This document shows positions 13,170 to 22,091 of a stretch of 22,091 nucleotides of DNA, piece after piece. Origin of the DNA: Roseiarcus sp050015935 (GTDB taxonomy: Bacteria; Pseudomonadota; Alphaproteobacteria; Rhizobiales; Beijerinckiaceae); the NCBI GenBank assembly GCA_050015935.1, contig JBEKAL010000021.1:1-22091 (forward strand), given 5' to 3'. A program made the translations under genes and the position numbers. Position 1 is the stretch's first letter; every line of letters starts with the position of its first letter. Below the pieces are notes generated by a model. It saw only the letters and a list, made by a program, of their open reading frames with translations. It made no database searches and was not told where the DNA came from.

Positions 13170-16100
13170 TCAGAGCGCGCGCGCCGGCGCGGCCGGGGCC
13201 GCGCTCGCTTGCGGCGCGCCGGTCTTCGCGTCCCAGCCGCCGGGCGGCGCCGGCGCTTCGTTGGCGGCCGGCGGGGGCGTCGAAGCCTTGAACCCGGCGA
13301 GGGCCTGCGCGGCCGCGGCCAGCGCGCCCGCGTCCATCTTGGCGGCCACTTCGTCGCGTTTCTTCGCCGCGTCGGCGTCGCCCTGTTGCGCCGCCAGGGA
13401 GAACCACAGCCAGCACTGGGCGAGGTCTTGCGGCACGCCCATGCCGCGGGCGTAGAGAATGCCCAGATTGAACTGACTGTCGCGGATTCCGAGCTGACCG
13501 GCTTTGCGGAACCATTGCGCGGCTTCGGCATAGTCGGGTTTGCCGCCGGCGCCGCCTTCCGCGTTCATGACCGCCAGATTGTGCATCGCGCGCGCGTTTC
13601 CGGCGTTCGCCGCCTTCGCGTACCAGGACATGGCGAGCGCGGAATCGCGCGCGACGCCGACGCCCTTTTCGTAGAGCGCAGCCAACCGGTACTGCGCCAG
13701 CGGGAGACCTTGAACGGCCGCCTGCTCGAACCATTGCGCGGCCGCGTGCGGATCCTTGGCGACGCCGCGGCCCTCGACGAGGCGCAGCGCCAGTTCGGTC
13801 TCGGCGCCGGCGTCGCCGGCCGCCGCCGCGTCGCGCAGCGACGGCGACAGGCCGGCGGGAATCGACGCCACGAGGTCCGCGGGGGCGGTCTTGGCGCTCT
13901 GGGCGGGCGTCGGCGGCGCGGCGATCGAGCCGATCGGACTGGGATCGATCGCAGCGGCGCTGGAGAGCGCGCTGAGCCTGGGAATATCGGATTTCGCGAC
14001 ACTTTGCGCCGGCGCCGGCAATTCCGACTTCTGCATCGCGGCCTGACGACCGCCGCGCAATTCGATGACCGCGAACATCGCAATCAGCGCCAGCAGCGCC
14101 GCGCCGAGAAGAATGGGCCGCCGCCGCGCCGCGAAGAACGCCTTGGCCCGACCGCCGGTCGAGCCGTGCGCGCGCTCGCCGGTCTCGGCCGGTTCGGCCG
14201 CCTGTTTCGGACTGCGATCCTTGGCCGCGCTTTCCGCCAGCGCGGCCTGCGCGGCGCGGCGAGCCGCGGCGATATGGGCGTTGATCGCGCTCTTCGGCGT
14301 GGAGAAATCGGCCGATTCGGGGTTGCGCGCCCGAGCGAGCGGCGCGCCGGGTTCGAGCAGGAAATCAGAGCCGTCGAGCGAGCGCAGCGGCGGCGCCTCG
14401 CCGCCTTGGCTCGGCTTGCCGTTCCGCGCCGGTTCGCCGAGCCCGTCCCGCGCCGGCGCCGCCGCGGCGCGATCGGGGATGTCGCGCAGCGCCGCGCCGG
14501 TCCCGTTCAAGACCTCGCCGACGCCCGCAGGCGAGACTTTCTGCGCGATATTCGCCCCGCCGAGCGCATGAGCGCGCGCGCCTTCGTCGACGCGCGCAAC
14601 CTCGTCTTCGCCGCGCCCGAGACGATTGACGAGCCTTTCCAGAATGTCCTGGAGGTTGGCCAGACGCGCCTGCGTGCGCTTGTCGGCGCTCGACTGCTCG
14701 GCCCGAAGGTCCGCGAGACCGTCGGCGATGTCGTCGTTGTCGCGAGCGGCGGTCGCGGACAGCGATTGCAGGGCGCTGCGCGTCGCGTCGAGTTCGGCGA
14801 TCAAGTCGGCGATCATGCGCTGATCGAGCGCGCTCTTCGACGCAGCGTCCGGCTGCAACGCGTCGAGACGATCGTGGATTTCGGAAATCTGGCTCGCGAG
14901 CGCATCGGCGTCGACGCTCGCTCCCTCGCGACGCCCCAGCCGCTCGGCGAAAAGGTCGGCAGCCTGCTCGACGAATTTCGGGTCGACCGTCGACGCCGCG
15001 CCGAGATCGAGTCGATCGTTCAGCGCGCTTAGCGCCTCTTCCAGCGGATGGATGTCGATCGGCGGACCGACCCGCTGGTCGATGCGCGCGCCGAGATCGC
15101 GGATCATCGCCTCGATTTCGCCGAGCGCCGTCGCCGAAGTCGCGCCGCGATCCAGCTTCTGGTTGATTTCGCGCAGCAGATTTTCGAGCGGGCGCATGTC
15201 GACCGGAGTCGGCGCGGCGAGCCTGGCGCCGAAGTCGCGCATCATGTTTTCGATCGGCGTAGTGTCGATCTCGACAGGACGGTCGCCGAGCGTTCGCAAC
15301 GCCTGCTCGAACGGCTTGATGTCGATGGTCGAATTTGCGCGCTTGTCGATGCGCGCGCCCAGATCCTGGAACATCGCCGCCAGCGCGTCCGGATTGGCCG
15401 CCGAGGCCGGCGGGCGGTCGAGCTTTTCGCTGATGTCGCGTAGCGCGGCTTCGAGCTTCGCGGTGTCGGGCTGCGAACCGCTCTGACGCTCGATCGATGC
15501 GCGAACGCCGTCGATACGGCGCGCCAAATCGTCGACGGCGCGCGAATCGACGCCCGGCGCCTGTTGCGGCCGTTGCAGCGCCTGATCCATCCTCTGAGCG
15601 AGCTGTTCGAGGCGGCGCTCGATGGCCGACAAAGCCGAAGCGGGCGTCGAACGTTCGATCTGCGCGCGCGCGTCGGAGAGGAGCGCGACGACCCGCGCCA
15701 ATTCCGCCTGGGGGGCAGGACTCGACGCCAGCCGGTCGACGCGGTCGGCGAGGTCGCCGATCTGCTTTTCCAGCCGTTCGACCGGCACCGGCCGCATGGC
15801 GGCCGCGGCCAGGAGGTTGCGGACTTCCTCGGTCTGCGAGCGGATGCGCTCGAACGCCGCGGGATTGATGGCGCCCCGCGCGATGGCGTCGACCTTGGCG
15901 TCGATCGCGCGAATTTCGCGCTCGAGCCCCTGCACGGCGGCTTGCGGATCGTGCGCGCGCAGAGCGTCGCGGACTTGGCCGATCAGCGCCTCCACCGGCG
16001 CGACGAGCGCGTCGCGCAGGCCATTGTCGCCCATCGCCGCGATGCGCTCGCTCAGATCGCGCATCGCGCCTTCGAGCGCGACGACGGCGTTGCGCGGCGC

Positions 16101-17012
16101 AAGATCGGCGAGGCTGCGCGACATCGCCGCGATCTCGGCGCGGAGCCCCTCTACGTCGACGAGCGGCTGCGCGCGCTGTCCGCTCTGTTCGCGGCGCATC
16201 TGGTCGAGGCGCAGGCTCAGGGCCGTGATCTCGTCGCGCATCGCGTCGATCGGCGCCCGGCCGCGCACAGGCGCCGCCGCGCGGGCGTCGAGTTCGCTGC
16301 GCCGGCGCGCGATTTGCGAGACGGCCTCTTGCATGTCGAGGCGCGGACGGTCGGACGCGCGCGGCGCCTCGCTTCGCCGGTCCGGGGCGCCCTCGACGCG
16401 GCGCGCGAGCGCGCTCATGCGGGCGTCGACTTCGCGTTCGGTCTCCTCGAGACGCGATTCCAGGCGACGGGGCGCCTCGGTCGGCGGCGATTGCTGGCGG
16501 GCCGTGCGCTGGTCGATCGCGGCGAGCTTCTCGGCGACGCTCTGGAGCGCCGCGCGTTCCTCGCTGCGATCGGTTTGGCTGCGTTCGATCCACTGCGCGA
16601 CCGACTCGAACGCGCGCGCCGCGCGCGCCTCCGTGCGTTCGGCGCGGCTCTCGAGCCTGGCGACGGCCGCTTCGAGCAATTCGTCGGCGCGGCGAGCCTC
16701 GCCTCGGTTCGGCTCCGGATCGTCGGGCTTCCCGGGCGATTCGTCGCGCGAACGAGGGAGCGACCCTTCGCCCGATCTGTCGTGACCGCGCGAAAGTGAC
16801 GAAATTCGCTCGCCGATCGCGTCGAGCCTGTCGTCGCGTTCGAGATCGGCCGGTTCGACGCCCTGTTCGGCGGCTTTGTCGGCGACGACTTCGTCGAGCC
16901 AATCGCCCAGGCTCATCCCGGCGCGGCGTGCGGCCTCTTCGGCGAATGCGCGGATCTCGCGTCCTGCGCCTCTGACGTTCCAAGCCGCCGCGCTGTTCAT
17001 GGTTGCAACCAT
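13170..17012 (-). CDS. podJ: PodJ-like polar localization protein: cytoplasmic coiled coil, one TM segment, periplasmic Sel1 repeats
   Basis: The protein has 1280 residues from the ATG at 17012; the ATG at 17000 (MNSAAAWNVRG) is equally likely, and neither has a clear ribosome site. The N-terminus (IRAFAEEAARRAGMSLGDWLDEVV, about 20-43) is the conserved start of PodJ-type proteins. A very long Arg/Glu/Asp/Leu-rich region (about 60-880) is predicted coiled coil, with imperfect units like LEEALSALNDRLDLG and IEAMIRDLGARIDQR recurring every 40-50 residues. One membrane segment (RRPILLGAALLALIAMFAVI, about 966-985) follows an Arg-rich stretch, giving an N-in topology. About residues 1055-1225 hold four Sel1-like repeats (for example AETELALRLVEGRGVAKDPHAAAQWF) in the periplasm. 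In Caulobacter PodJ organises the new pole (pili, holdfast, PleC recruitment). There is no clear peptidoglycan-binding domain after the repeats. It is divergent from merR. Confidence 0.87.
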   Translation of the reverse strand: MVATMNSAAAWNVRGAGREIRAFAEEAARRAGMSLGDWLDEVVADKAAEQGVEPADLERDDRLDAIGERISSLSRGHDRSGEGSLPRSRDESPGKPDDPEPNRGEARRADELLEAAVARLESRAERTEARAARAFESVAQWIERSQTDRSEERAALQSVAEKLAAIDQRTARQQSPPTEAPRRLESRLEETEREVDARMSALARRVEGAPDRRSEAPRASDRPRLDMQEAVSQIARRRSELDARAAAPVRGRAPIDAMRDEITALSLRLDQMRREQSGQRAQPLVDVEGLRAEIAAMSRSLADLAPRNAVVALEGAMRDLSERIAAMGDNGLRDALVAPVEALIGQVRDALRAHDPQAAVQGLEREIRAIDAKVDAIARGAINPAAFERIRSQTEEVRNLLAAAAMRPVPVERLEKQIGDLADRVDRLASSPAPQAELARVVALLSDARAQIERSTPASALSAIERRLEQLAQRMDQALQRPQQAPGVDSRAVDDLARRIDGVRASIERQSGSQPDTAKLEAALRDISEKLDRPPASAANPDALAAMFQDLGARIDKRANSTIDIKPFEQALRTLGDRPVEIDTTPIENMMRDFGARLAAPTPVDMRPLENLLREINQKLDRGATSATALGEIEAMIRDLGARIDQRVGPPIDIHPLEEALSALNDRLDLGAASTVDPKFVEQAADLFAERLGRREGASVDADALASQISEIHDRLDALQPDAASKSALDQRMIADLIAELDATRSALQSLSATAARDNDDIADGLADLRAEQSSADKRTQARLANLQDILERLVNRLGRGEDEVARVDEGARAHALGGANIAQKVSPAGVGEVLNGTGAALRDIPDRAAAAPARDGLGEPARNGKPSQGGEAPPLRSLDGSDFLLEPGAPLARARNPESADFSTPKSAINAHIAAARRAAQAALAESAAKDRSPKQAAEPAETGERAHGSTGGRAKAFFAARRRPILLGAALLALIAMFAVIELRGGRQAAMQKSELPAPAQSVAKSDIPRLSALSSAAAIDPSPIGSIAAPPTPAQSAKTAPADLVASIPAGLSPSLRDAAAAGDAGAETELALRLVEGRGVAKDPHAAAQWFEQAAVQGLPLAQYRLAALYEKGVGVARDSALAMSWYAKAANAGNARAMHNLAVMNAEGGAGGKPDYAEAAQWFRKAGQLGIRDSQFNLGILYARGMGVPQDLAQCWLWFSLAAQQGDADAAKKRDEVAAKMDAGALAAAAQALAGFKASTPPPAANEAPAPPGGWDAKTGAPQASAAPAAPARAL

Positions 17013-17275
17013 CGCCGACGTTGCGCCGATCGTCGCGCCTTCGGCCGATCAAGGCGCGACGGTCGGATGTTTCTGCGCCCACGGTGAACAAACCGTTAAG
17101 ATCGCTGCAAAATGGCTCACGGAACCGCGTCGCGGAAGATGCGGCGATTGTATTGTGGAGAAAAGCAACTACTAGTTGCATTCTCCGTCAAATGCGTCAT
17201 ATTCCTTCGCGTTTGCGCCGGGCGCGGGGCGGTTCGTCGTCGCCAACCCAAGCGCGCTGACGGAAAGGTTTGGTC
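17013..17275. other. Divergent intergenic region between the podJ-like gene and merR
   Basis: This 263-bp region should contain both promoters. Its centre is unusually AT-rich for this genome (about 17145-17210) and holds a 30-bp inverted repeat described separately. A weak plus-strand promoter, TTGCAT (17176-17181) with TATTCC (17200-17205) at 18-bp spacing, lies just downstream and overlaps the repeat. Confidence 0.4.
17157..17186. promoter_or_regulatory. 30-bp inverted repeat, candidate operator between podJ-like gene and merR
   Basis: The core GCAACTA-C-TAGTTGC (17165-17179) is a perfect 7-bp inverted repeat around one base. It is flanked by a second pair of arms, GGAGAA (17157-17162) and TTCTCC (17181-17186), offset by one base on the left. 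The position, about 90 bp before the merR start and about 125 bp before podJ, suits a regulator site serving both. There is no T-run, so it is unlikely to be a terminator. Confidence 0.55.
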
Positions 17276-17731
17276 ATGAGGGGGACTTCGGCATTGGGGA
17301 AGGCTGCCGATTCTGCAAGCAATCTCTCGGCCTCCCGCGAATTCGAGCGCGGGAGCGCCGCGGGCGAGATGACGATCGGCGAAATGGCGCGCGAATTCGG
17401 CGTCACTCTCCGCACGCTGCGCTTTTATGAGGATCGCAATCTGATTCGCCCGCGCCGGGAGGGGAACGCGCGCTACTACGGCGGGCCCGACCGCGTTCGC
17501 CTCGAGATGGTCCTCAAGGGCAAGCGGCTCGGTTTCACGCTCGCCGAAATCAGCGAATTGATCGGCGCGGAGGACGGCGCGGCGAAGATCGACTTCGAAG
17601 AGAGGCTGCAGCCCGCTCAGATCGTCGATCAGCTCAATCATCTCGAACGTCAGCGACGCGAAATCGAGGAGGCGATCACGAGTCTCAGGGCGACTCGCGA
17701 ACGCCTGTCGCGCCTGGTCGGTGCCGCTTAG
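17276..17731 (+). CDS. MerR-family transcriptional regulator
   Basis: The protein has 151 residues. The ATG at 17276 is preceded by GGAAAGG about 7 nt upstream; a TTG at 17270 is less likely. A 30-residue N-terminal tail precedes the winged helix MTIGEMAREFGVTLRTLRFYEDRNLIRPRREG (about 31-62), including the R-x-x-R-F-Y-E-D signature of MerR regulators, then RYYGGPDRVRLEMVLKGKRLGFTLAEISELI and a C-terminal dimerisation helix (about 118-145, LNHLERQRREIEEAI). No cysteine or histidine cluster is present, so a metal or SoxR-type redox ligand is unlikely; the effector is unknown. The stop codon overlaps that of cmk by a few bases in convergent orientation. The inverted repeat upstream is a candidate operator, though MerR sites usually sit between -35 and -10. 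Confidence 0.92.
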   Translation: MRGTSALGKAADSASNLSASREFERGSAAGEMTIGEMAREFGVTLRTLRFYEDRNLIRPRREGNARYYGGPDRVRLEMVLKGKRLGFTLAEISELIGAEDGAAKIDFEERLQPAQIVDQLNHLERQRREIEEAITSLRATRERLSRLVGAA

Positions 17732-18357
17732 GTCGAACGCCGCCGCGACTCGACGATGCGCAGAGTTTCCGCGAAAGCGGCCTCGACGCTCATTCTGCTG
17801 GTGTCGAGCACGGCCGCGTCGGCCGCGGCGCGCAACGGAGCGTCGGGGCGCTGGGAATCGCGAGCGTCGCGCTTGACGATGTCGGCGAGGATTTCGGCGT
17901 AATCGGCCTTTTCGCCGCGCTGGGCGAATTCGAGCGCGCGCCGTTGCGCGCGCGCCTCGGGACTGGCGGTGACGAAAATCTTGACGTCCGCCCGGGGGCA
18001 GATGACGGTGCCGATGTCGCGGCCGTCGAGGACGGCGCCGCCGGGGCGGCGGGCGAAATTGCGCTGCGCCTCGACCAGCGCCGCGCGCACTTCGGGCAAG
18101 GCGGCGACGATCGAGGCGGCTTCGCCCATTTCGCGTCCGCGCAACCGCGCCTCATCGAATTCCGTCAGGCTCAAGCCGCGCGCCGCGGCGACGGCGGCCT
18201 CGACGTCGCCGAGGTCGCGATCGGCGTTGACAAGGCTCGCCGCCGTCGCGCGGTAGAGCAGGCCGGTGTCGAGATAGGGCAAGCGATAGCGCTCGGCCAG
18301 GCGCCGCGCGAGCACGCCTTTGCCCGACGCCGCGGGTCCGTCGATGGCGATGATCAT
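17728..18357 (-). CDS. cmk: Cytidylate kinase
   Basis: The protein has 209 residues, slightly short but within range for alphaproteobacterial Cmk. It phosphorylates CMP and dCMP with ATP. The start MIIAIDGPAASGKG puts the P-loop (GPAASGKG, 7-14) at the usual place, with GGAGGGG about 10 nt upstream; in-frame ATGs at 18390 and 18414 would add an unconserved basic tail. Other signatures are LDTGLLYR (NMP-binding), GRDIGTVICPRADVKIFV and RDARDSQRPDAPLRAA near the C-terminus. In most alphaproteobacteria I recall cmk lying between aroA and rpsA; neither is here. Upstream is the Tlde1-type gene 88 bp away on the same strand, and downstream is convergent merR. Confidence 0.96.
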   Translation of the reverse strand: MIIAIDGPAASGKGVLARRLAERYRLPYLDTGLLYRATAASLVNADRDLGDVEAAVAAARGLSLTEFDEARLRGREMGEAASIVAALPEVRAALVEAQRNFARRPGGAVLDGRDIGTVICPRADVKIFVTASPEARAQRRALEFAQRGEKADYAEILADIVKRDARDSQRPDAPLRAAADAAVLDTSRMSVEAAFAETLRIVESRRRST

Positions 18358-18445
18358 GGCTTTGGCGCCCCTCCGACGAAGCGCGCTCATAAGGCTTCGC
18401 CGCGCCTCTGTCACGTTTGCGCGGCGGCGCGCGGCGGCAGCCCCG

Positions 18446-19633
18446 TCAATCCAGTCGCGCGACGACGGCGAGGCGCTTCACCTGCCCCTGTTGATAGGCC
18501 CGCAGGAAGGCGTCGTAGTCCTTGAAGGACACGCAGCCGTTGGAATCGCCGTTCGGGCCGAGCATGTAAGAGTGCGCGAGCAGGCCCGCGCGTCCGAAGA
18601 CGTCGCCGTCGCCGATCGGGGTGAGACGCAGCGCCTGCACGCCGTGGAACAGGTCTTCGCGCGGCTCCAGTTCATAAAGGTTCGGCGGCGTCGCGCCGCG
18701 ACCGTGTTCGCTTACGTAAAGGGGGTCGTCCAGCTTGTCTCCCAAGCCCGAATGGGCTTCCAATCGCGTTCCGTCGGGCATGTAGACCGTGCGCGCCGCG
18801 ATGTCGTAGACGGCGGTCCACTGGTCGTAGCCCGCTGGCGGCGCGGATCTGGCGAAGAGCGAAAATGCGGACGCGCGATCCGTCGCGGCGAGCGCGGCGC
18901 CTTTCGCATTGCGCGCGACGGGGCTTTCCGGCGCCGCATAGGCGACGGCGGCGCCGGACGGGCGCGCCAGCCCGAACAGCTTCTCGAAGAAGTTGCGATC
19001 GTCGGCCGGGGTCGTCGCGCCCGCGGTCTCCTCTTTACGCTGCGGCGCGCGGCGGCCGGGCTCGGCGGGCGAAACGAGCGATCCGAATTCGGAGGGGCGC
19101 GCCGGCGGCAGCGGCGCGGCGTCGTCGATCGAGGCGACATCGCGCTTCGGCGGCAGCGGGACTTCCGGCGCCGCCGGGATCGCCGCGGCGGGAACGGGCG
19201 GAGCGGCCTCGAGGCTCGCCTGCACGGGGGCGTTCCGGCTCGGCGCGGTCGAATTGGCGTCGGAGAAAAAGTCGACGAGCGCGCCGTAGGGCTTGGTGAG
19301 GTCTTCCACCGCGGCGACGGCGAGTTTGGCGACCTCGCGGGCCGCGCGCCCGGGAGAGTCGGGGCCCGGCGCGGCCGGCCCGGCGTCGGCGAAGAAATCG
19401 ATCAGGCCGCCGTAGGGATCGGCGACCTTTCTCTCCGCGACGGAGGCCTCCGCAGTGGGACGGGCTAGGACGATTTCCGGAACGGCGGCCGGACGCGCAT
19501 GCACGACCCACGCTTCCATGCCTGCGCCGAGAGCCAGCGCGACGGTCCAGGGAAGCAGCCACAAAAGATTTTGGCGAGGGTCGCCGGAGGGGTCGAAGGA
19601 GACTTCGTCGAGTGTCGGACCGTTCACCTGCAT
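18446..19633 (-). CDS. Membrane-anchored Tlde1/DUF2778-domain protein (putative L,D-transpeptidase-like)
   Basis: The protein has 395 residues. A single hydrophobic segment (LLWLLPWTVALALGAGMEAWVV, about 23-44) anchors it with the C-terminus in the periplasm. A Pro/Ala-rich linker follows (about 50-270) with a duplicated motif PYG-x-L-x-DFF-x-DA at about 73-84 and 115-126. The C-terminal 120 residues match the DUF2778/Tlde1 pattern: the catalytic signature runs from H354 (LLAHSYMLGP) to S364-N-G-C367-V, the H-x9-S-x-G-C spacing of Tlde1 L,D-transpeptidase-like enzymes. In Salmonella Tlde1 is a type VI effector acting on peptidoglycan; rhizobial genomes hold many chromosomal copies without T6SS genes, where a cell-wall or housekeeping role is more likely. 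No immunity gene or T6SS gene is visible here. The ATG has only a weak AGG ribosome site. Confidence 0.83.
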   Translation of the reverse strand: MQVNGPTLDEVSFDPSGDPRQNLLWLLPWTVALALGAGMEAWVVHARPAAVPEIVLARPTAEASVAERKVADPYGGLIDFFADAGPAAPGPDSPGRAAREVAKLAVAAVEDLTKPYGALVDFFSDANSTAPSRNAPVQASLEAAPPVPAAAIPAAPEVPLPPKRDVASIDDAAPLPPARPSEFGSLVSPAEPGRRAPQRKEETAGATTPADDRNFFEKLFGLARPSGAAVAYAAPESPVARNAKGAALAATDRASAFSLFARSAPPAGYDQWTAVYDIAARTVYMPDGTRLEAHSGLGDKLDDPLYVSEHGRGATPPNLYELEPREDLFHGVQALRLTPIGDGDVFGRAGLLAHSYMLGPNGDSNGCVSFKDYDAFLRAYQQGQVKRLAVVARLD

Positions 19634-19684
19634 GCTTCGCCTACGCTCACGCTTCGCATGGGCGACGAGTTTGTAGCGAACATG

Positions 19685-19700
19685 TTTAGACTCGATTAAC
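19685..19700 (+). promoter_or_regulatory. CtrA-like box containing a GANTC (CcrM) site
   Basis: TTTA-N7-TTAAC differs from the CtrA consensus TTAA-N7-TTAAC at one base. The 7-bp spacer begins with GACTC (19689-19693), a CcrM methylation site. It lies about 50 bp upstream of the Tlde1-type gene start, in the only short AT-rich patch there. This is motif matching by eye, so it is tentative. Confidence 0.35.
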
Positions 19701-20077
19701 TCGCCTCTGGGCCGGGACCGCCCCGTTTGGGCAAGTCACTGCGCCGGCGGCCTTTTTCAGCCCAACTGCGCCGATTTTACGGCGGCGGGGGCGGTCACGA
19801 CGTCGCAGGGTCGCCGCGGGATCGTGATGGGAAGGCTCCAGGCGAGGTCCGCCGGCGGCGAGCGTGGATCAGGCGGTCGGCCGGATTCCGAACGGGATAC
19901 CGTCGCCGACATTTGCTTTTGGAAAGTCCGCGACGATGGCGGCTTTAATGATGGTCGCGCTCAAAAAGGCGTCAGGCTCGCATTCCGCTGTTTGACAACG
20001 TTGGAGCGACGCAAGCGCGCAAAAGCGAAGAGTTACGCGCAACTCCTTGAAAACAAACAATTCGTTCGATGCCCTGG

Positions 20078-20136
20078 CTTGGCGGGACTTGGCCTGGTTT
20101 GGCGAACCTTGGTTTGCGTTGGCCCCCATTTGGCCG
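20078..20136. repeat. Array of TTGG(C) at 10-bp spacing
   Basis: TTGGC starts at 20079, 20089, 20099, 20119 and 20130, and TTGGT at 20109. This gives six units with steps of 10, 10, 10, 10 and 11 bp, the rest of each unit being variable. The spacing puts every copy on the same face of the helix. On the other strand it reads GCCAA. It lies 40-95 bp past the uvrB stop codon. Spacing equal to the helical turn suggests a multi-site protein target or bent DNA, though a decayed minisatellite is also possible. Confidence 0.6.
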
Positions 20137-20174
20137 GTCTCGACCAAGCGGGAAGGCGCGCCGGAGCCCCGGGC

Positions 20175-22091
<1,917 letters not shown>

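Larger units (their letters stand above)
19634..20174. other. 541-bp gene-free region between uvrB and the Tlde1-type gene
   Basis: I find no supportable gene on either strand. Frames that are open here lack plausible starts, ribosome sites and recognisable protein sequence. It contains the CtrA-like box (19685-19700), a small inverted repeat GAGTT-N6-AACTC (20030-20045) and the phased TTGG(C) array (20079-20134). Composition is mixed, with an AT-rich patch around 20040-20065. No tRNA, riboswitch or strong terminator was seen. Confidence 0.5.

Noticed and set aside
13131..15032. 633-codon plus-strand open frame opposite the PodJ-like gene, and similar long antisense frames at 2795-4168, 9775-11112, 11971-13455 and 15564-16799
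   Set aside because: They lie antisense to well-identified genes, are Arg/Ala/Gly-rich and show no family signature. Such frames are expected in GC-rich DNA, where the opposite strand rarely has stops.
18446..19633. Tlde1-domain protein as a T6SS effector with an immunity gene
   Set aside because: No immunity-type gene, PAAR, VgrG or Hcp gene is in view, and the N-terminal membrane anchor argues against secretion by T6SS.
19936..19995. 19-codon frame MAALMMVALKKASGSHSAV in the gene-free region
   Set aside because: It is short, without a ribosome binding site and with no recognisable relative.

Overview
The window is GC-rich DNA whose codon use and gene set (PodJ-like polarity protein, Tlde1/DUF2778 protein, YchF, CpdB, UvrB, Cmk, PolA with a proofreading domain) point to an alphaproteobacterium, most likely of the Hyphomicrobiales (Rhizobiales). 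No species call is justified. Both ends cut through genes: polA lacks its start on the left and uvrB lacks its start on the right.

Left part (1-5047), ordinary chromosome: the 3' part of polA, then a convergent exported DUF4412-like protein, then a divergent exported YVTN/YncE-type beta-propeller that converges on a SAM-dependent methyltransferase of the TIGR00027/leucine-carboxyl-methyltransferase type. A GC-rich hairpin that includes both stop codons separates the last pair.

Middle part (about 5250-9850), accessory island of visibly lower GC: a small ribbon-helix-helix protein with an 8-bp repeat array at its start codon; a DNA methyltransferase with a divergent motif I and an SPPY catalytic motif; and, on the opposite strand, a two-gene operon of an 89-aa helical protein and an 840-aa GHKL-type ATPase with N-box, DxGxG and GxxGxG motifs. 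The methyltransferase and ATPase genes overlap tail to tail by 89 bp. The set (DNA modification enzyme, MutL/MORC/Hsp90-like ATPase, small partner, DNA-binding regulator) looks like an anti-phage or restriction-modification-type module with no recognisable nuclease. It is the best candidate here for an undescribed system.

Right part (9997-22091), chromosome again: ychF, followed after 10 bp by the first codons of a MaoC-family dehydratase that breaks off where the convergent cpdB ends. On the minus strand podJ-like and cpdB lie in tandem. A MerR-family regulator is divergent from podJ, with a 30-bp inverted repeat between them, and overlaps cmk at the stop codons. Upstream of cmk is a membrane-anchored Tlde1/DUF2778 protein. 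A 541-bp gene-free stretch follows, with a CtrA-like/GANTC site and a six-unit array of TTGG(C) at 10-bp spacing. The 3' part of uvrB closes the window.

Housekeeping genes here seem detached from their usual alphaproteobacterial neighbours (ychF without pth and with a broken maoC; cmk without aroA or rpsA), which suggests a rearranged segment. I found no rRNA, tRNA, CRISPR array, transposase or integrase.
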